NCBI GenBank assembly: GCA_019636275.1
Contig: JAHBXY010000017.1
Coordinates: forward strand, 1 to 64,000
Source: Planctomycetota bacterium
GTDB taxonomy: Bacteria; Planctomycetota; J058
Direction of reading: 5' to 3'
Length of the DNA: 64,000 bases
How positions within the stretch are numbered: the stretch's first letter is position 1; each line of letters begins with the position of its first letter. Under the pieces are notes generated by a model, which was not told the DNA's origin, did no database searches, and saw only the letters and a list, made by a program, of their open reading frames with translations. Below are positions 8,463-18,229 of this stretch, in pieces. The position numbers and the translations under genes are program-made.

Positions 8463-8495
8463 CGAGGGGGTGACCCGCGACGGGTCACCCCCTCG
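8463..8495. terminator. 15-bp stem-loop between convergent genes
   Basis: CGAGGGGGTGACCCG (8463-8477) and its exact reverse complement (8481-8495) flank a three-base loop. It lies between the stop of the DUF262 gene (8447) and the stop of the minus-strand gene ending at 8516, so it can terminate both directions. There is no U-tract. Confidence 0.75.
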
Positions 8496-8515
8496 GCCGG
8501 CCGGGTCTCGCGCGC

Positions 8516-8932
8516 TTACGCGCCGCCCTGGCCCGTGGTGCTGCTGCCCGGGTACGGGCCCTTGCCCTCGTAGCTCGAGCCGATCACGCCGCTCGTGCCG
8601 ATCCCGGCGCCCTCGTAGCCCTGCCCGGTCGTCTCGTAGCCGCGGCCCTCGTACGAGTGTCCGCCCTGGCCCACGCCGACGCGGCGGCCCAGGTCGCCCG
8701 CGCGCTGCGAGAGGTCGTGGCGCAGCTCGTCGCCGGCCTTCGGCGCGAAGAGCATGCCCAGGCCGGCGCCGACGATCACGCCCACGCCGAACAGCCCGAT
8801 CGCGGGGAGCACGTAGGCCCCGGCCATCGGGGCGCGCTGCAGGCCGAAGACCTCCAGCAGGTCGTCCGCGCTGATGTCCGAGTAGTCCTTGTTGAAGATG
8901 TTCTTGACCCGACTCTTGCCAAGCATCGCCAT
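8516..8932 (-). CDS. YtxH-domain membrane protein
   Basis: 138 residues. A glycine-rich membrane segment, IGLFGVGVIVGAGLGMLFAP, is followed at once by KAGDELRHDLS, the YtxH-type pattern (one membrane helix ending LFAPKSG-ELR). The N-terminal part (residues 1-35) is charged. The C-terminal ~60 residues are a Gly/Tyr/Ser-rich low-complexity tail with repeated SYEG/GYE units. YtxH proteins are general-stress membrane proteins. The ATG at 8932 has AGGAGC upstream. It is the last gene of a minus-strand run of small envelope proteins (to 10320). Confidence 0.78.
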   Translation of the reverse strand: MAMLGKSRVKNIFNKDYSDISADDLLEVFGLQRAPMAGAYVLPAIGLFGVGVIVGAGLGMLFAPKAGDELRHDLSQRAGDLGRRVGVGQGGHSYEGRGYETTGQGYEGAGIGTSGVIGSSYEGKGPYPGSSTTGQGGA

Positions 8933-8985
8933 CGCGTCGCTCCTGTTCCCTCGAGTGAGTTGGTTGTCGTGCTACGGCGTGGCCG

Positions 8986-9390
8986 TCAGGCCCCGCCCTG
9001 TCGGAACCCCTCGGCCGCGCCGCCCTCGCTGCCGCCCTGGCCGCCCTGGGTCTGGCTCATCGAGGACATCTGGCCCTCGACGAACTGGCGCATGAGCATG
9101 CCCATCCCGATCCGCATGCCGATGCCCAGCCCGGCGCGCGTGATCCGCGACGGCAGGCCGCCGCCGAGCACGTAGCCCACGGCCGCGGCCACGCCGAGGA
9201 CGGCGTAGGGCCGCTGGTCGAGCTGCTCCTCCAGCGCCCCTCTGACGTCGGCGCTCAGGTCCTTGAGCGAGGAGGCCAGGTCCTGGGCCTCCTCCTTCAG
9301 CTCGGCCGTGTGCTCGAAGATCCTGTTGCGGTGCGAGTGGCCGTCGCGGCCCTCCTGGCTCCTGTCATCCACCACGGGCGCGCTCCTCAC
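8986..9390 (-). CDS. Small membrane-associated protein, DUF883-like
   Basis: 134 residues from a GTG at 9390 that overlaps the upstream stop (GTGA). The N-terminal half is a charged amphipathic helix (ELKEEAQDLASSLKDLSAD), followed by QRPYAVLGVAAAVGYVLGGG, the motif of DUF883/ElaB-type proteins in which a coiled coil precedes a glycine-rich membrane helix. A second glycine-rich hydrophobic segment (LGIGMRIGMGMLMRQF) and a Gly/Gln-rich tail follow. A longer in-frame start at 9426 would lie inside the neighbouring gene and is less likely. ElaB/YqjD relatives anchor ribosomes or stabilise membranes in stationary phase; transfer of that role is inference. Confidence 0.65.
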   Translation of the reverse strand: MRSAPVVDDRSQEGRDGHSHRNRIFEHTAELKEEAQDLASSLKDLSADVRGALEEQLDQRPYAVLGVAAAVGYVLGGGLPSRITRAGLGIGMRIGMGMLMRQFVEGQMSSMSQTQGGQGGSEGGAAEGFRQGGA

Positions 9391-9611
9391 CACCGGCTCA
9401 CGATGCGGGCCACGAAGTAGCCGCACACCGCCGCCAGGCCCACCGCCATGATCGGGTGGTCGTGGACGAACGCGCGCGTGCGCTCGTCGATCGTCTCCAT
9501 CTGCTCCCTGAGCCGCTCGCCCTGATGCTGCAGGGTGCGGGCCAGCTCCTGCCCGCGGATGGGGATCCGTCCAGACTCGACCATGGGCCTCTCTCTGCCT
9601 CCGTCGATCAC
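9387..9611 (-). CDS. ElaB/DUF883-type C-terminally anchored protein
   Basis: 74 residues: a Gln/Glu-rich helix (QHQGERLREQMETIDERT) and then DHPIMAVGLAAVCGYFVARI, a single C-terminal membrane helix, which is the layout of ElaB/YqjD/DUF883 proteins. The GTG at 9611 overlaps the upstream TGA (GTGA) and has GGAGG four bases before it; an ATG at 9584 is an alternative. Its stop overlaps the next start, so translation is coupled on both sides. Confidence 0.7.
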   Translation of the reverse strand: MIDGGRERPMVESGRIPIRGQELARTLQHQGERLREQMETIDERTRAFVHDHPIMAVGLAAVCGYFVARIVSRW

Positions 9612-9832
9612 AGGTCCTCCGTCCGGCTCCAGCCGAGCCAGAGGCCGAAGAGGAACCCCCCGAAGATCCAGGGCGCGGGCCGCAGCGCGATGTGGTGGCC
9701 GACCCGCAGGGTCTCCACGCGCTCCATCGTCGCCACCTTGAGGCCCTCGAGCGCCTGGCGCAGCTCCTCGCGGTCGCGGTCGATCGCCCGCCGCAGGTAG
9801 TTGCGCTCGTCGATCAGTCGCACGTCCACCAC
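9608..9832 (-). CDS. Small single-pass membrane protein
   Basis: About 74 residues: a charged helix (ERNYLRRAIDRDREELRQAL), a linker with VETLRVGHHIALRPAP, then WIFGGFLFGLWLGW as the only membrane segment. AGGGAGG (9843-9837) on the minus strand points to a start at GTG 9832 or 9829, although the GTG at 9850 would give a GTGA overlap with the upstream gene. Its N-terminal helix and short anchor resemble its neighbours, suggesting one functional set. No family recognised. Confidence 0.6.
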   Translation of the reverse strand: MVDVRLIDERNYLRRAIDRDREELRQALEGLKVATMERVETLRVGHHIALRPAPWIFGGFLFGLWLGWSRTEDL

Positions 9833-9846
9833 GCCACCTCCCTCGC

Positions 9847-10320
9847 TCACTCGACCCCCGCCGGCTCGCGCCGACGGGTCTCCTCGGCCCGGAGCCGCCC
9901 GCTCGCCGCGCGGGCCGCCTGCTTCCGCTTGGAGGCGGCCGCCGCGAGCATGGCGAGGCCAGCCGCGAGGTGCAGGCCGCCGACGATGGCCAGGGCGCCC
10001 GGGACCCCGACGGCCCGCGAGAGCCACCAGGTGATGCCGACCATGAGGGTCACCCAGCCCGCGCGCGCCACGTAGGCGCCGGCGGCGGCGAGGCCCAGCG
10101 ACTTGCCGCCCTCGGTGACGGCGGTGACCTTCTCGTCGAGGGCCGTGCGCACCTCGACCTTGATCAGGTCCAGGCGGTCCGCGAGCAGGTTCTGGCTCGC
10201 CTCCGCGACGCGCGAGATGGCCTCGCCCACGCCGGGGCCCGAGACGTCGTCCCGCCGCTCGACCTCGAACCTGCGCTGCCGCTGGATCTGCTGCTGCTGG
10301 ATCTGCTGCTGCTGGATCAT
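9847..10320 (-). CDS. Phage-holin-superfamily (holin-X/DUF1469-like) membrane protein
   Basis: 157 residues from the ATG at 10320 (GAGGAC upstream); longer in-frame starts lack a site. After an odd Gln-rich N terminus (MIQQQQIQQQQIQRQRR, encoded by CAG/ATC repeats), an amphipathic segment (LLADRLDLIKVEVRTALDEK) leads into two hydrophobic hairpin helices (GWVTLMVGITWWLSRAVG, ALAIVGGLHLAAGLAMLA). This is the typical layout of the Phage_holin_3_6 family, found in non-phage envelope operons. The adjacent YtxH, DUF883-like and YihY genes support an envelope-stress role rather than lysis. Confidence 0.72.
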   Translation of the reverse strand: MIQQQQIQQQQIQRQRRFEVERRDDVSGPGVGEAISRVAEASQNLLADRLDLIKVEVRTALDEKVTAVTEGGKSLGLAAAGAYVARAGWVTLMVGITWWLSRAVGVPGALAIVGGLHLAAGLAMLAAAASKRKQAARAASGRLRAEETRRREPAGVE

Positions 10321-10499
10321 CGGTCCTCGTGCTCCTCCGCGCGCCACCGCGCTTCACCGTGCGGGGGCCGCGGCCGGCCCGGGGCGGCGCCCTCGGCCTG
10401 CCAGGAGGCAAAGGCCGCGCCAGGCCCGTGACCCCTGCCCGCGCCGTGGCCGCGGGTCGGCGCCGACCCCGCCCCGCGCCACGCGGGGCGCGGCGCGGC

Positions 10500-11414
10500 T
10501 CACCTCGGCTCGTCGACCGCGTGGTCGCTGGCGGCCGGGAGCACGCCGTGCATGCGGCGGCAGTAGACCTGCGTCACCTCGGCCCCGAAGAACAGGATCA
10601 TGGACGCGTAGTAGACCCACACCATGAAGATCACGACCGACGCCGCCGCGCCGAACACCGAGGCGAACGTCGCCTGGCCCAGGTACAGCCCGATCAGGTA
10701 CTTCCCGAGCGCCAGGAGGAGCCCGGTGATCAGCGCGCCGAACCAGACGTCGCGCCAGTGGATGCGCCGGTCGGGGAGGAACTTGAACATCATGGCGATG
10801 AGCAGGGTCACGAGCCCGAACGACACGCCCGAGTTGAGCACCCGCCAGAGCGTCGCGCGGTCGGGCACGACGTGCTCCAGGTAGGCGTCGACGGCCGTGA
10901 GCGCCGCGTTGAGCGTCAGCGACACGAGCAGCAGGAAGCCGATCGCCAGGACCATGGCCAGCGAGAGGAGGCGCTGGCGCAGGAAGCTCAGCACGGCCCC
11001 CTTGACCTTGGACGGGGCGGCCTTCACGTCCCAGATGCGGTTGAGCGAGCTCTGGAGCTGCACGAAGACCGTCGTCGCGCCGAAGAGGAGCGTCGCCAGG
11101 CCCACGAGGGTCGACAGCCAGCCGCCCGAGGCCAGGCCGGTGCGGTCGATCACGATGCGGATCGTCCGCGCGCCCTGCTCGCCCACGAGCGCCTGCACCT
11201 CGTCGAGGATGCGGCCGCGCACGACGTCCTCGCCGAAGACGAGCCCGGCCACGCCGACCACGACGAGGAGCAGGGGCGAGAGCGACAGGAGCGTGTAGAA
11301 GGACAGCGCCGCCGACATCTCGAACGGCTCGTCCTCCCAGAACTCCGAGAACGTCTCCGTCACCCCCTCCCACATGCCGCGCGCGCGGCGCGCGACCGCC
11401 GAGGCCAGGCCCAT
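10500..11414 (-). CDS. YihY/BrkB-family inner membrane protein
   Basis: 304 residues with about six membrane segments. Diagnostic features are AALSFYTLLSLSPLLLVVVG near the N terminus, LLFGATTVFVQLQSSLNRIW, and the C-terminal ASVVIFMVWVYYASMILFFG and AEVTQVYCRR. These match YihY/BrkB (once misnamed ribonuclease BN), a family of unknown transport or envelope function. The usual length is ~290 residues. The ATG at 11414 is followed by a basic N terminus (VARRARGMWEGV). It is separated by 180 bp from the small-protein run downstream, so it may or may not be co-transcribed. Confidence 0.88.
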   Translation of the reverse strand: MGLASAVARRARGMWEGVTETFSEFWEDEPFEMSAALSFYTLLSLSPLLLVVVGVAGLVFGEDVVRGRILDEVQALVGEQGARTIRIVIDRTGLASGGWLSTLVGLATLLFGATTVFVQLQSSLNRIWDVKAAPSKVKGAVLSFLRQRLLSLAMVLAIGFLLLVSLTLNAALTAVDAYLEHVVPDRATLWRVLNSGVSFGLVTLLIAMMFKFLPDRRIHWRDVWFGALITGLLLALGKYLIGLYLGQATFASVFGAAASVVIFMVWVYYASMILFFGAEVTQVYCRRMHGVLPAASDHAVDEPR

Positions 11415-11505
11415 GGCGCCCTCCTGGACCCCGGCGGTCGCAAGCGGCGCGCCAGCGGCCGGAGGGCGACGGGACGGGCGGCGATGGGACAGGCGCGCCC
11501 GGCGG

Positions 11506-12432
11506 CTACTCGTCGGTCACGAGGTCGCGCCAGCCCTCGAGCTCGAGCGCCGGGCGGAAGTCGGGCTCGGTGCGCACGTACTTGCGGAGCTGGTTGCGCG
11601 TCGCGGCCGTCGGGCGTGTGGCCATCGAGCGGCGCAGGGCCTCGGCCGCGCCGTCGAGGTCGCCGCGCAGGGCGCGCAGGAGGGCGAGCTGGTACTGCGC
11701 GTTGTCGTCGAGGTCGTCCGGCTTGACCTCGGCCCACACCGCCGCCGCCTCGTCCTTGCGGCCGAGCGCCTCGAGCACGAGCGTGAGCTGCACGCGGAAC
11801 TTGGCCGCGAACGCCCCGCGCCGCGGGCCGCCGCGCGCGCCGCCCTCGTCGCCCGCGCGGCCGCCCGGGCGCGCGCGCACCTGCGAGAGCGAGTCGACCG
11901 CCTCGCTGGCGAGGGTCAGCGACATCTCGAGCCAGCGCGTGCGCTCGTCGGGGTCGGCGGCGCCGCGGCCGACGCGGTAGCAGAGCTGCGAGGCCGTGTC
12001 GGCCGTGCTGGCCAGGTGCAGCACCTCCTGCGCCTGCCGGTAGAGCTCGATCGCGGCCTCGTGGTCATCCTTCTCGGCGTAGATGATGTTCGCCTTGCGC
12101 GTGAGCGCCTGCACGCGCAGCCGGCGCGCCGGCTCGCCGCCGTCAGGGGCGAGCAGCGCCTCGACCTCGTCGTAGGCGGCCAGCGCGTCGTCGAGCCGGC
12201 CGGTCTTGACCTGGTGCAGGCTGCCCAGGAACAGGAGCACCTGCGCGCGCACGAGCGGTGTGCTCGGGGGCGCGGCGAGGGCCTGCTCGGCGAGCTCCAG
12301 GCAGCGGTCGGGCGTGTCGTCGCGCCAGCGCTCGTAGGCCTGCGCGAGGAGGCGCTGCGCCTCGACGTCGTCGGCCCGGACGGGGAGGGCCGCGGCGGCG
12401 GCGAGGAGGGCGAGGGCGAGCATGGTTCGCAT
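11506..12432 (-). CDS. Exported TPR-repeat protein
   Basis: 308 residues. A signal peptide (MRTMLALALLAAAAALPVRA) is followed by helical pairs typical of tetratricopeptide repeats: VEAQRLLAQAYERWRDDTP, QVLLFLGSLHQVKTGRLDDA, RVQALTRKANIIYAEKDDHE, and a C-terminal series (KDEAAAVWAEVKPDDLDDN, YQLALLRALRGDLDGAAEAL). The protein is probably periplasmic and scaffolds a complex. A second ATG lies three codons in. The start is two bases downstream of the stop of the gene at 12435-13649, so they form an operon with the oxidoreductase upstream. Confidence 0.72.
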   Translation of the reverse strand: MRTMLALALLAAAAALPVRADDVEAQRLLAQAYERWRDDTPDRCLELAEQALAAPPSTPLVRAQVLLFLGSLHQVKTGRLDDALAAYDEVEALLAPDGGEPARRLRVQALTRKANIIYAEKDDHEAAIELYRQAQEVLHLASTADTASQLCYRVGRGAADPDERTRWLEMSLTLASEAVDSLSQVRARPGGRAGDEGGARGGPRRGAFAAKFRVQLTLVLEALGRKDEAAAVWAEVKPDDLDDNAQYQLALLRALRGDLDGAAEALRRSMATRPTAATRNQLRKYVRTEPDFRPALELEGWRDLVTDE

Positions 12433-12434
12433 GG

Positions 12435-13649
12435 CTAGTGGGTCCCCAGGCGCTTGGTGCAGTCGAGGACGAGCGCGTTGAGCTCGACCGCGCGCCGCTC
12501 GACGTCGTAGCTGTCGGCCGCGTCGGGCAGCTCGCGGAGGAGGCGGTCGACGAGGTCCTGCGCCTGCCGGAACTGCGCCATGGCGGCGCGGATCGACGGC
12601 GCGGCCGACCCGTCGGGGGCGTCGAAGGCGCTGCGGTAGAGCTGCAGCCCCGTGCGGTAGGCCGTGTCGGCGGCGCGCCAGCTCGGGTGGGCGTGGAGGG
12701 CCTCGCGGTCGATCTGCCGCGGGCGCTCGGGCTCGGGCTCGGGCGGCCGGGGCGTCGGCGCTGGCGTGGGCGTGGGCGTCGGCGTCGGCGCGGGTGTCGG
12801 CGTCGGTGGCAGGGGCAGGGCGGCGATCGGCCCCGGGTCCGCGTCGGGGAGGGCCGCGGGGGCGGCCGCCCCGGCCAGCCCGCGGCGCGCGGCGTGGAGG
12901 CGGTCGACGTCGCCCACGCCGAACATGTCGACGATCACCTGGCCCTCCGGCGTGCGCAGCGCCTCGAGGAGGAGCTGGCCGCCGAGCCCGCGCAGGCCGG
13001 CGGAGATCGCGTGGTGGGCCAGCCGGTGCAGGGCCAGCCCCGGCGGCTGCGCGCCAAGGGCCGCGCGCTCGCGGCGGATGGCGTCGTCGAGGGCGCGGCG
13101 GGCGGCGTCGGGCGCGAGCGCCTCGCGCTGGCGCACCTGCGCGCGGGGGAGCGCGGCCTCGCGGCCGTCGCGCAGGACGAGCACGAGCCGGTCGGCCGCC
13201 TCCTCCTTGACGACGCCCAGATGCGCCTCGCCCTCGAGCGTCGTCACGCGCACGACCGGCCCCGCGGCCAGCGGCCCCGGCTTGACCCCGCGCGTGAGCA
13301 CCTCGAGCAGGTGGGCGCGCTCGGCGAGGTCGACCAGGCCGGCGGCGCGCGCGCGCCGCTCGGCGCGGGCGAAGTCGCCGGCGCCGACGAGGGCCTCGAC
13401 CTCCTCGGGGGTGGCGGGCGTGGCCGGGTCGGCGTCGTCGTTCGACCCGTGGGCGGTCGGCGTCGTCGGATCGACGCGGCGCGGGTCGGTCGTCGTCGCG
13501 GGGACCGCCGGACCGTCGGGCCCGACCGGCGGGCGCTCGCGGCCGGCGAGCGCGACCACGACGCCGGCGACCACGCACAGGCCCACGAGCGGGGCGCTGA
13601 AGCCCTCGGCCAGGACGTGCAAGAGCGTGGGCTCGCGCGGCTCGCTCAC
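12435..13649 (-). CDS. Membrane-anchored protein with Pro/Thr linker
   Basis: 404 residues from a GTG at 13649 that overlaps the upstream stop (GTGA). Residues ~18-36 (PLVGLCVVAGVVVALAG) form one N-terminal membrane anchor. A Pro/Thr/Asp-rich stretch follows, then a soluble region (residues ~75-250) containing VVRVTTLEGEAHLGVVKEEA, which looks like a small SH3-like or Tudor-like strand set, and VDRLHAARRG. A repeated Pro-Thr linker (~277-300) leads to a C-terminal helical domain (~310-404) with a TPR-like pair. No catalytic motif. Operon position suggests it works with the periplasmic TPR protein encoded next. Confidence 0.6.
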   Translation of the reverse strand: MSEPREPTLLHVLAEGFSAPLVGLCVVAGVVVALAGRERPPVGPDGPAVPATTTDPRRVDPTTPTAHGSNDDADPATPATPEEVEALVGAGDFARAERRARAAGLVDLAERAHLLEVLTRGVKPGPLAAGPVVRVTTLEGEAHLGVVKEEAADRLVLVLRDGREAALPRAQVRQREALAPDAARRALDDAIRRERAALGAQPPGLALHRLAHHAISAGLRGLGGQLLLEALRTPEGQVIVDMFGVGDVDRLHAARRGLAGAAAPAALPDADPGPIAALPLPPTPTPAPTPTPTPTPAPTPRPPEPEPERPRQIDREALHAHPSWRAADTAYRTGLQLYRSAFDAPDGSAAPSIRAAMAQFRQAQDLVDRLLRELPDAADSYDVERRAVELNALVLDCTKRLGTH

Positions 13650-14790
13650 GGCGCCCCCGCCGGGCAGGGCGCGGGGGCGAGGCGCGCGGGGGTCAGGGCG
13701 GCCAGGAGGTCGGCGTCGTCGCCGACCTGGTCGTCGATCGCCCGCGCGGCGAGGTCGCCCACGGCCAGGGCGCTCGTCAGCCCGTGGCCGCCGAGCCCGG
13801 CCACCCAGAACAGGCCCGCGAGGCGCGGGTCCCAGCCGACGACGAAGCGCCGGTCCGGCGCGAACGTGCGCAGGCCGGCCCAGGCGAGGCGCACCTCGAG
13901 GTCGAGGAGGGCGGGCGCCGCGCGCTGGAGCGCGGCCGCCAGGCGCGCGCGGGCCTCGGGCTCGGCCTGCGCGTCCTCGGGCGGGCGCGCCTCCTCGTCG
14001 CAGGCGCAGAGGAGGAGCGCCGGCGCGACGTCTGCGCCGGTGAGCGTCCAGGGGCGCGCGTAGAGCCCGCGGGTCGTGTCCCACACCCACGGCAACTCCG
14101 GCGCCGGCGCGCCGACGGCCACGAACAGGTGGCGCCGGAGCGACACGAGCGGCACGGGCGCGCCGCCGACGTCGGCGGCGAGGCTCGCGGCCCACGGGCC
14201 GGCGGCGTCGACGACCACGTCGCAGGGGACCTCGTCGTCGCCGACCGCGACGCCCGTCACGCGCCCGGCGGCGGCGAGCACGCGCGCGTCGCGCCCGAGG
14301 CGGGCGGCGACGCCGGCGCGGGCGCAGGCCAGGCGCAGGGCGTCGACGACGACCTCCGGCCGGGCGAGCCCGTCTTCGGGGGTGACGACGGCGACCATCC
14401 CGGGCTCAGGCACGAGGCCGTGCGGCGCGGCGGGGGCCGGCCCGCGCACGCCGACGGCCACGCCGGCGGCCCGGCGCCGCGTCGGCCGCGCGCACGAGCG
14501 CCGGCGTCGGCCGGGCCGGCGAGGAGGACCGAGCCCGTGCGGCGGGCCAGCGGCCCGGGGGCGAGGTCGGGCGGCGGGGCGAAGAGCAGCGCCGCGCCGC
14601 GCCGGCCGAGCTCCAGGGCGGCCGGGTCGGTGACCACGTGGCGCACGAGCCCGGCGTTTCGGCCGCTGGCGTGGACGCCGGGGGCCGCCTCGCGCTCGAC
14701 GAGCGTCACGCGATGCCCGCGGCGCGCGAGCCACCAGGCCGTCGCCAGCCCGGCGAGCCCCCCGCCGATCACCCCCACCCGGAGCAACAT
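13646..14790 (-). pseudogene. FAD-dependent amino-acid oxidase/DadA-like oxidoreductase, frameshifted
   Basis: The product would be a ~380-residue flavoprotein of the DAO family. The N-terminal FAD-binding motif VGVIGGGLAGLATAWWLARR and the strand-2 acidic end TLVERE are in one frame (ATG 14790). The rest (MVAVVTPEDGLARPEVVVDA, VVDAAGPWAASLAADVGG, TFAPDRRFVVGWDP, FWVAGLGGHGLTSA) is in another. Around 14455-14515 the reading passes through a short third-frame stretch (ALVRAADAAPG), so two extra bases, or one missing base, separate the parts. Codon bias is intact on both sides, which means a recent mutation or a sequence error. Substrate unknown; glycine/sarcosine oxidase-like enzymes are the closest match. 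Confidence 0.7.
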
Positions 14791-14859
14791 GGTTCGCATG
14801 GTAGCGGCGTGAGCGGCGCGCAGGAAGCGGAGGCGGGCGCGCCGGCGATCGATGGCGGG

Positions 14860-15935
14860 TCAACGACCCGGGCCGAGCGCCCGGCGGACCTCGGCGTCGA
14901 GCGGCTCGAGCGCCGCGCGCACCTGCGCGGCCTGGTCCGCCGGCAGGGCGATCGCCCGGCGGAGCGCGGTCAGGGCCGCGCCCCGCCGGCGCGGCGTGCC
15001 CCGCGCGGTGGCGCACAGCGCGCGCCGCGCCGCGGGCCATGGCGCCGGCGTCGGCGCGGTCGAGGACGGTCGCGGTGGCAGCCACGCGAGGGCGGCCTCC
15101 TCCCACGCGCGGCGGCCTTCCGATATGGCCGCGAGCGCGGCCACGACCTCATGGGCCGTCGGCGCGAAGGCGGCCGCGCGGCGCAGGTCGGCCAGCGCCG
15201 TCGAGGTCGCCCGCGGCCTGGCGCAGCGCGCCGCGCCGGTGGTGCGTCGCCGCGCAGCCGGGGTCGAGCGCGAGCGCCTCGTCGAGCAGGGGCGCTCCGC
15301 GCAATGCAGGTCGCCCGCGTCGCCGTTCCAGAGCGCCCGCGCGCGGCGAGGAGCGTCGCGGCGACGAGGCGCGCCCTCGACGTGCTCCGGTCCGCCGCCA
15401 GCGCCCGCTGGCCTCGCTCGAGCGCCGCCGCGTCGCCCGCGCCAGGGCCACGCCGGCCTGCGCCAGGCGGCGTCGGGCAGCCCCGCCGCGAGCAGGTCGG
15501 GGTCGCGGCGTCCGCGCGCAGGGCCTGGGCGGCCCGCGCCGCCGGGGAGGCGGGGTCGAGCGCCAGGGCCCGCGCGAGCGCCACGTCGGTCCAGTCGAGG
15601 CCGTGGCGGCGGGCCTGATCCGACAGGGCCAGCCAGCGGGCGGCCGTCGGCGCGCGGAGGAGCGCCTCCTGCCAGGAGGCCAGCGCCTCGGCGGTCCGCC
15701 CCTCGCGGGTGAGGTCGCGGGCGCGCGCCTCGTGCGCCTCGGCCGCGCCCGGGTCGGGCGGGGTCAGGGCGGCGAGCGCGTCCCAGGCCGCGCGCGCGAC
15801 GAGCAGGCGCGGCGACGTCACCCCGCGCACGACCTCGAGCAGGGCCTCGCGCGCGGCGTCGACCTCGCCCGCGCGGGCGAGGGCCTGGCCGAGGACCAGC
15901 CGCGCCTCGATGGTCGTGGCCCGGCGGCGTCGCAC
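14860..15935 (-). pseudogene. C-terminal TPR part of the kinase-TPR gene, multiply frameshifted
   Basis: This is the continuation of the TPR region at 15818-17023. Clear TPR-like pieces occur in all three minus frames: EARLVLGQALARAGEVDAAR and GLDWTDVALARALALDPASP in one frame; LLDEALALDPGCAATHHRRG in another; AALAAISEGRRAWEEAALAW and the true C terminus (LDAEVRRALGPGR, stop at 14860) in the third. At least five single-base gains or losses are needed between 15930 and 15140 to join them. The G+C-rich third positions are preserved in each piece, so decay is recent or the local sequence is unreliable. Confidence 0.65.
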
Positions 15936-17023
15936 GCGACCCGCGCCGCGGCCACCGCGCGTCGTCGTGCGCCCGCCGCGAGCAGGGCGGCGGCGTGCAC
16001 GGTGCGCACCTGGGGCGTCACCGTCGGGCTCGCGACGGCGCGCTCGGCGTCGGCGAGCGCGTCGCCGACCTGGCCCGAGGCGAGCCGCGCCCGCGCGCGG
16101 GTGGCCAGGGCCTCGGGGAGGCGCGGGTAGCGCTGGACCACCTCCTCGGCGGCTGCGAGGGCGCCGGCGACGTCGTCGCGCTCGAGGCGCGCCCAGACGC
16201 CGAGCGCGTGGGCGAGCGGGTGGCCGGCCAGCGCGATGGCCCGGCGGGCGTCGGCGAGGGCCGCCTCGGCCTCGCCCGAGAGGTGGCAGGCCATGCCGCG
16301 CAGGAGGTGCACGCGCGCGACGAGCCCGGGCTCCTCCCGGCCGGCGGAGCGCAGGAACAGGTCGGCGTCGGCGAGGGCCCGGGCCAGCTCGCGCCGGCGG
16401 ACGAGGGTCTCGAGGCGCGACGCCAGCAGCTCGGGCCGCTCGGCGCCGAGGTCCATCGCGCGGTCCTGGGCGACGATGGCCAGGTCGTCCTCCTCGAGGC
16501 GCGCCAGGACGAGCGCGTGTTCGACTGCGAAGGCTGGGTCGTCGGGGAGGAGGGTCGTGGCGCGGGCCAGGTCGTCGCGGGCGCCGGCGAGCTGGCCGAG
16601 GGCCGTGCGCAGGCGGCCCCGCTGGCCGAGGAGCAGGGGGTGGCCGGGGGCGCCGTCGAGGGCGCGGTCCAGGATCGCCACGGCGCGCCGGACGAACTCC
16701 TCGTCGTCGGGCGGGAGGGTGATCGCCACGACGATCGCCGCCTCGACCTGGGAGGGGTCCAGGGCCAGGGCGCGCTCGGCCGGCGCGCGGACCCGCGCCA
16801 GGTCGTCGTCGGTGGCGCGGCGTCCGGCCAGACCTGCGCGCGCCAGCGCGGCGGCGAGGGCGAGCGCGTCGGGGTGGTCGGGGGCGGCGGCGAGGGCCGC
16901 CTCCACGCGCGCCGCGGCGCGGTCGAGGTCGTTCTCGTTGTAGCGGCGGTAGCCATCCTCGACGAGCGCCAGCGGCTCGCCCGGATCGATGGCCAGGGCG
17001 CGCGTCGTCGCTTCGGCGGCCAT
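15818..17023 (-). CDS. TPR-rich sensor/scaffold part of the split kinase-TPR gene
   Basis: About 400 residues of tandem ~34-residue helix pairs: ALAIDPGEPLALVEDGYRRY, ERALALDPSQVEAAIVVAIT, LDRALDGAPGHPLLLGQRGR, LLRGMACHLSGEAEAALADA, EEVVQRYPRLPEALATRARA. This is the TPR region of a kinase whose catalytic domain is at 17340-18179. The same frame stays open upstream to about 17341 and there encodes a membrane segment (RRRRLGPALLALAAALLAGA) and a Pro-rich linker, so the ATG at 17023 is only the first methionine and not a natural start. A further shift near 15921-15928 removes the C-terminal repeats. In an intact receptor the TPRs would be extracytoplasmic. Confidence 0.65.
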   Translation of the reverse strand: MAAEATTRALAIDPGEPLALVEDGYRRYNENDLDRAAARVEAALAAAPDHPDALALAAALARAGLAGRRATDDDLARVRAPAERALALDPSQVEAAIVVAITLPPDDEEFVRRAVAILDRALDGAPGHPLLLGQRGRLRTALGQLAGARDDLARATTLLPDDPAFAVEHALVLARLEEDDLAIVAQDRAMDLGAERPELLASRLETLVRRRELARALADADLFLRSAGREEPGLVARVHLLRGMACHLSGEAEAALADARRAIALAGHPLAHALGVWARLERDDVAGALAAAEEVVQRYPRLPEALATRARARLASGQVGDALADAERAVASPTVTPQVRTVHAAALLAAGARRRAVAAARVACDAAGPRPSRRGWSSARPSPARARSTPRARPCSRSCAG

Positions 17024-17339
17024 GGGCTGGGCGCCGCTCCGGCGACGGAGGCGGGCGACGCGCGCCCAGGCGTGGGCGTCGTCGTGGCCCGCGGCGAGCG
17101 CCTCCCAGGCGACCAGCGCCGCGTCGTAGGGCCAGCCCCGACGCTCGGCCTCCTCCGCCGAAGCCCGGAGGGTGGCGAGGTCGCGCTCCCCGGGCGGCGA
17201 GGCGTCGACGACCGTCGGCCCTGGCTCCAGCGCCGGCGGTCCGGCAGGCGGCTCGGGCGCCGGCCGCAGGGCGAGGGTGGCGCCGGCGAGGAGGGCGGCG
17301 GCAAGGGCGAGGAGGGCGGGCCCGAGGCGACGGCGACGC

Positions 17340-18179
<840 letters not shown>

Positions 18180-18229
18180 GGGCCGAGTATGACCGTGGCG
18201 CCGGGCTCGTCGCCAGGGCCGGCGCACAC

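Noticed and set aside
8463..8495. Transposon terminal inverted repeats
   Set aside because: The arms are three bases apart and sit between two stop codons, so a bidirectional terminator is simpler.
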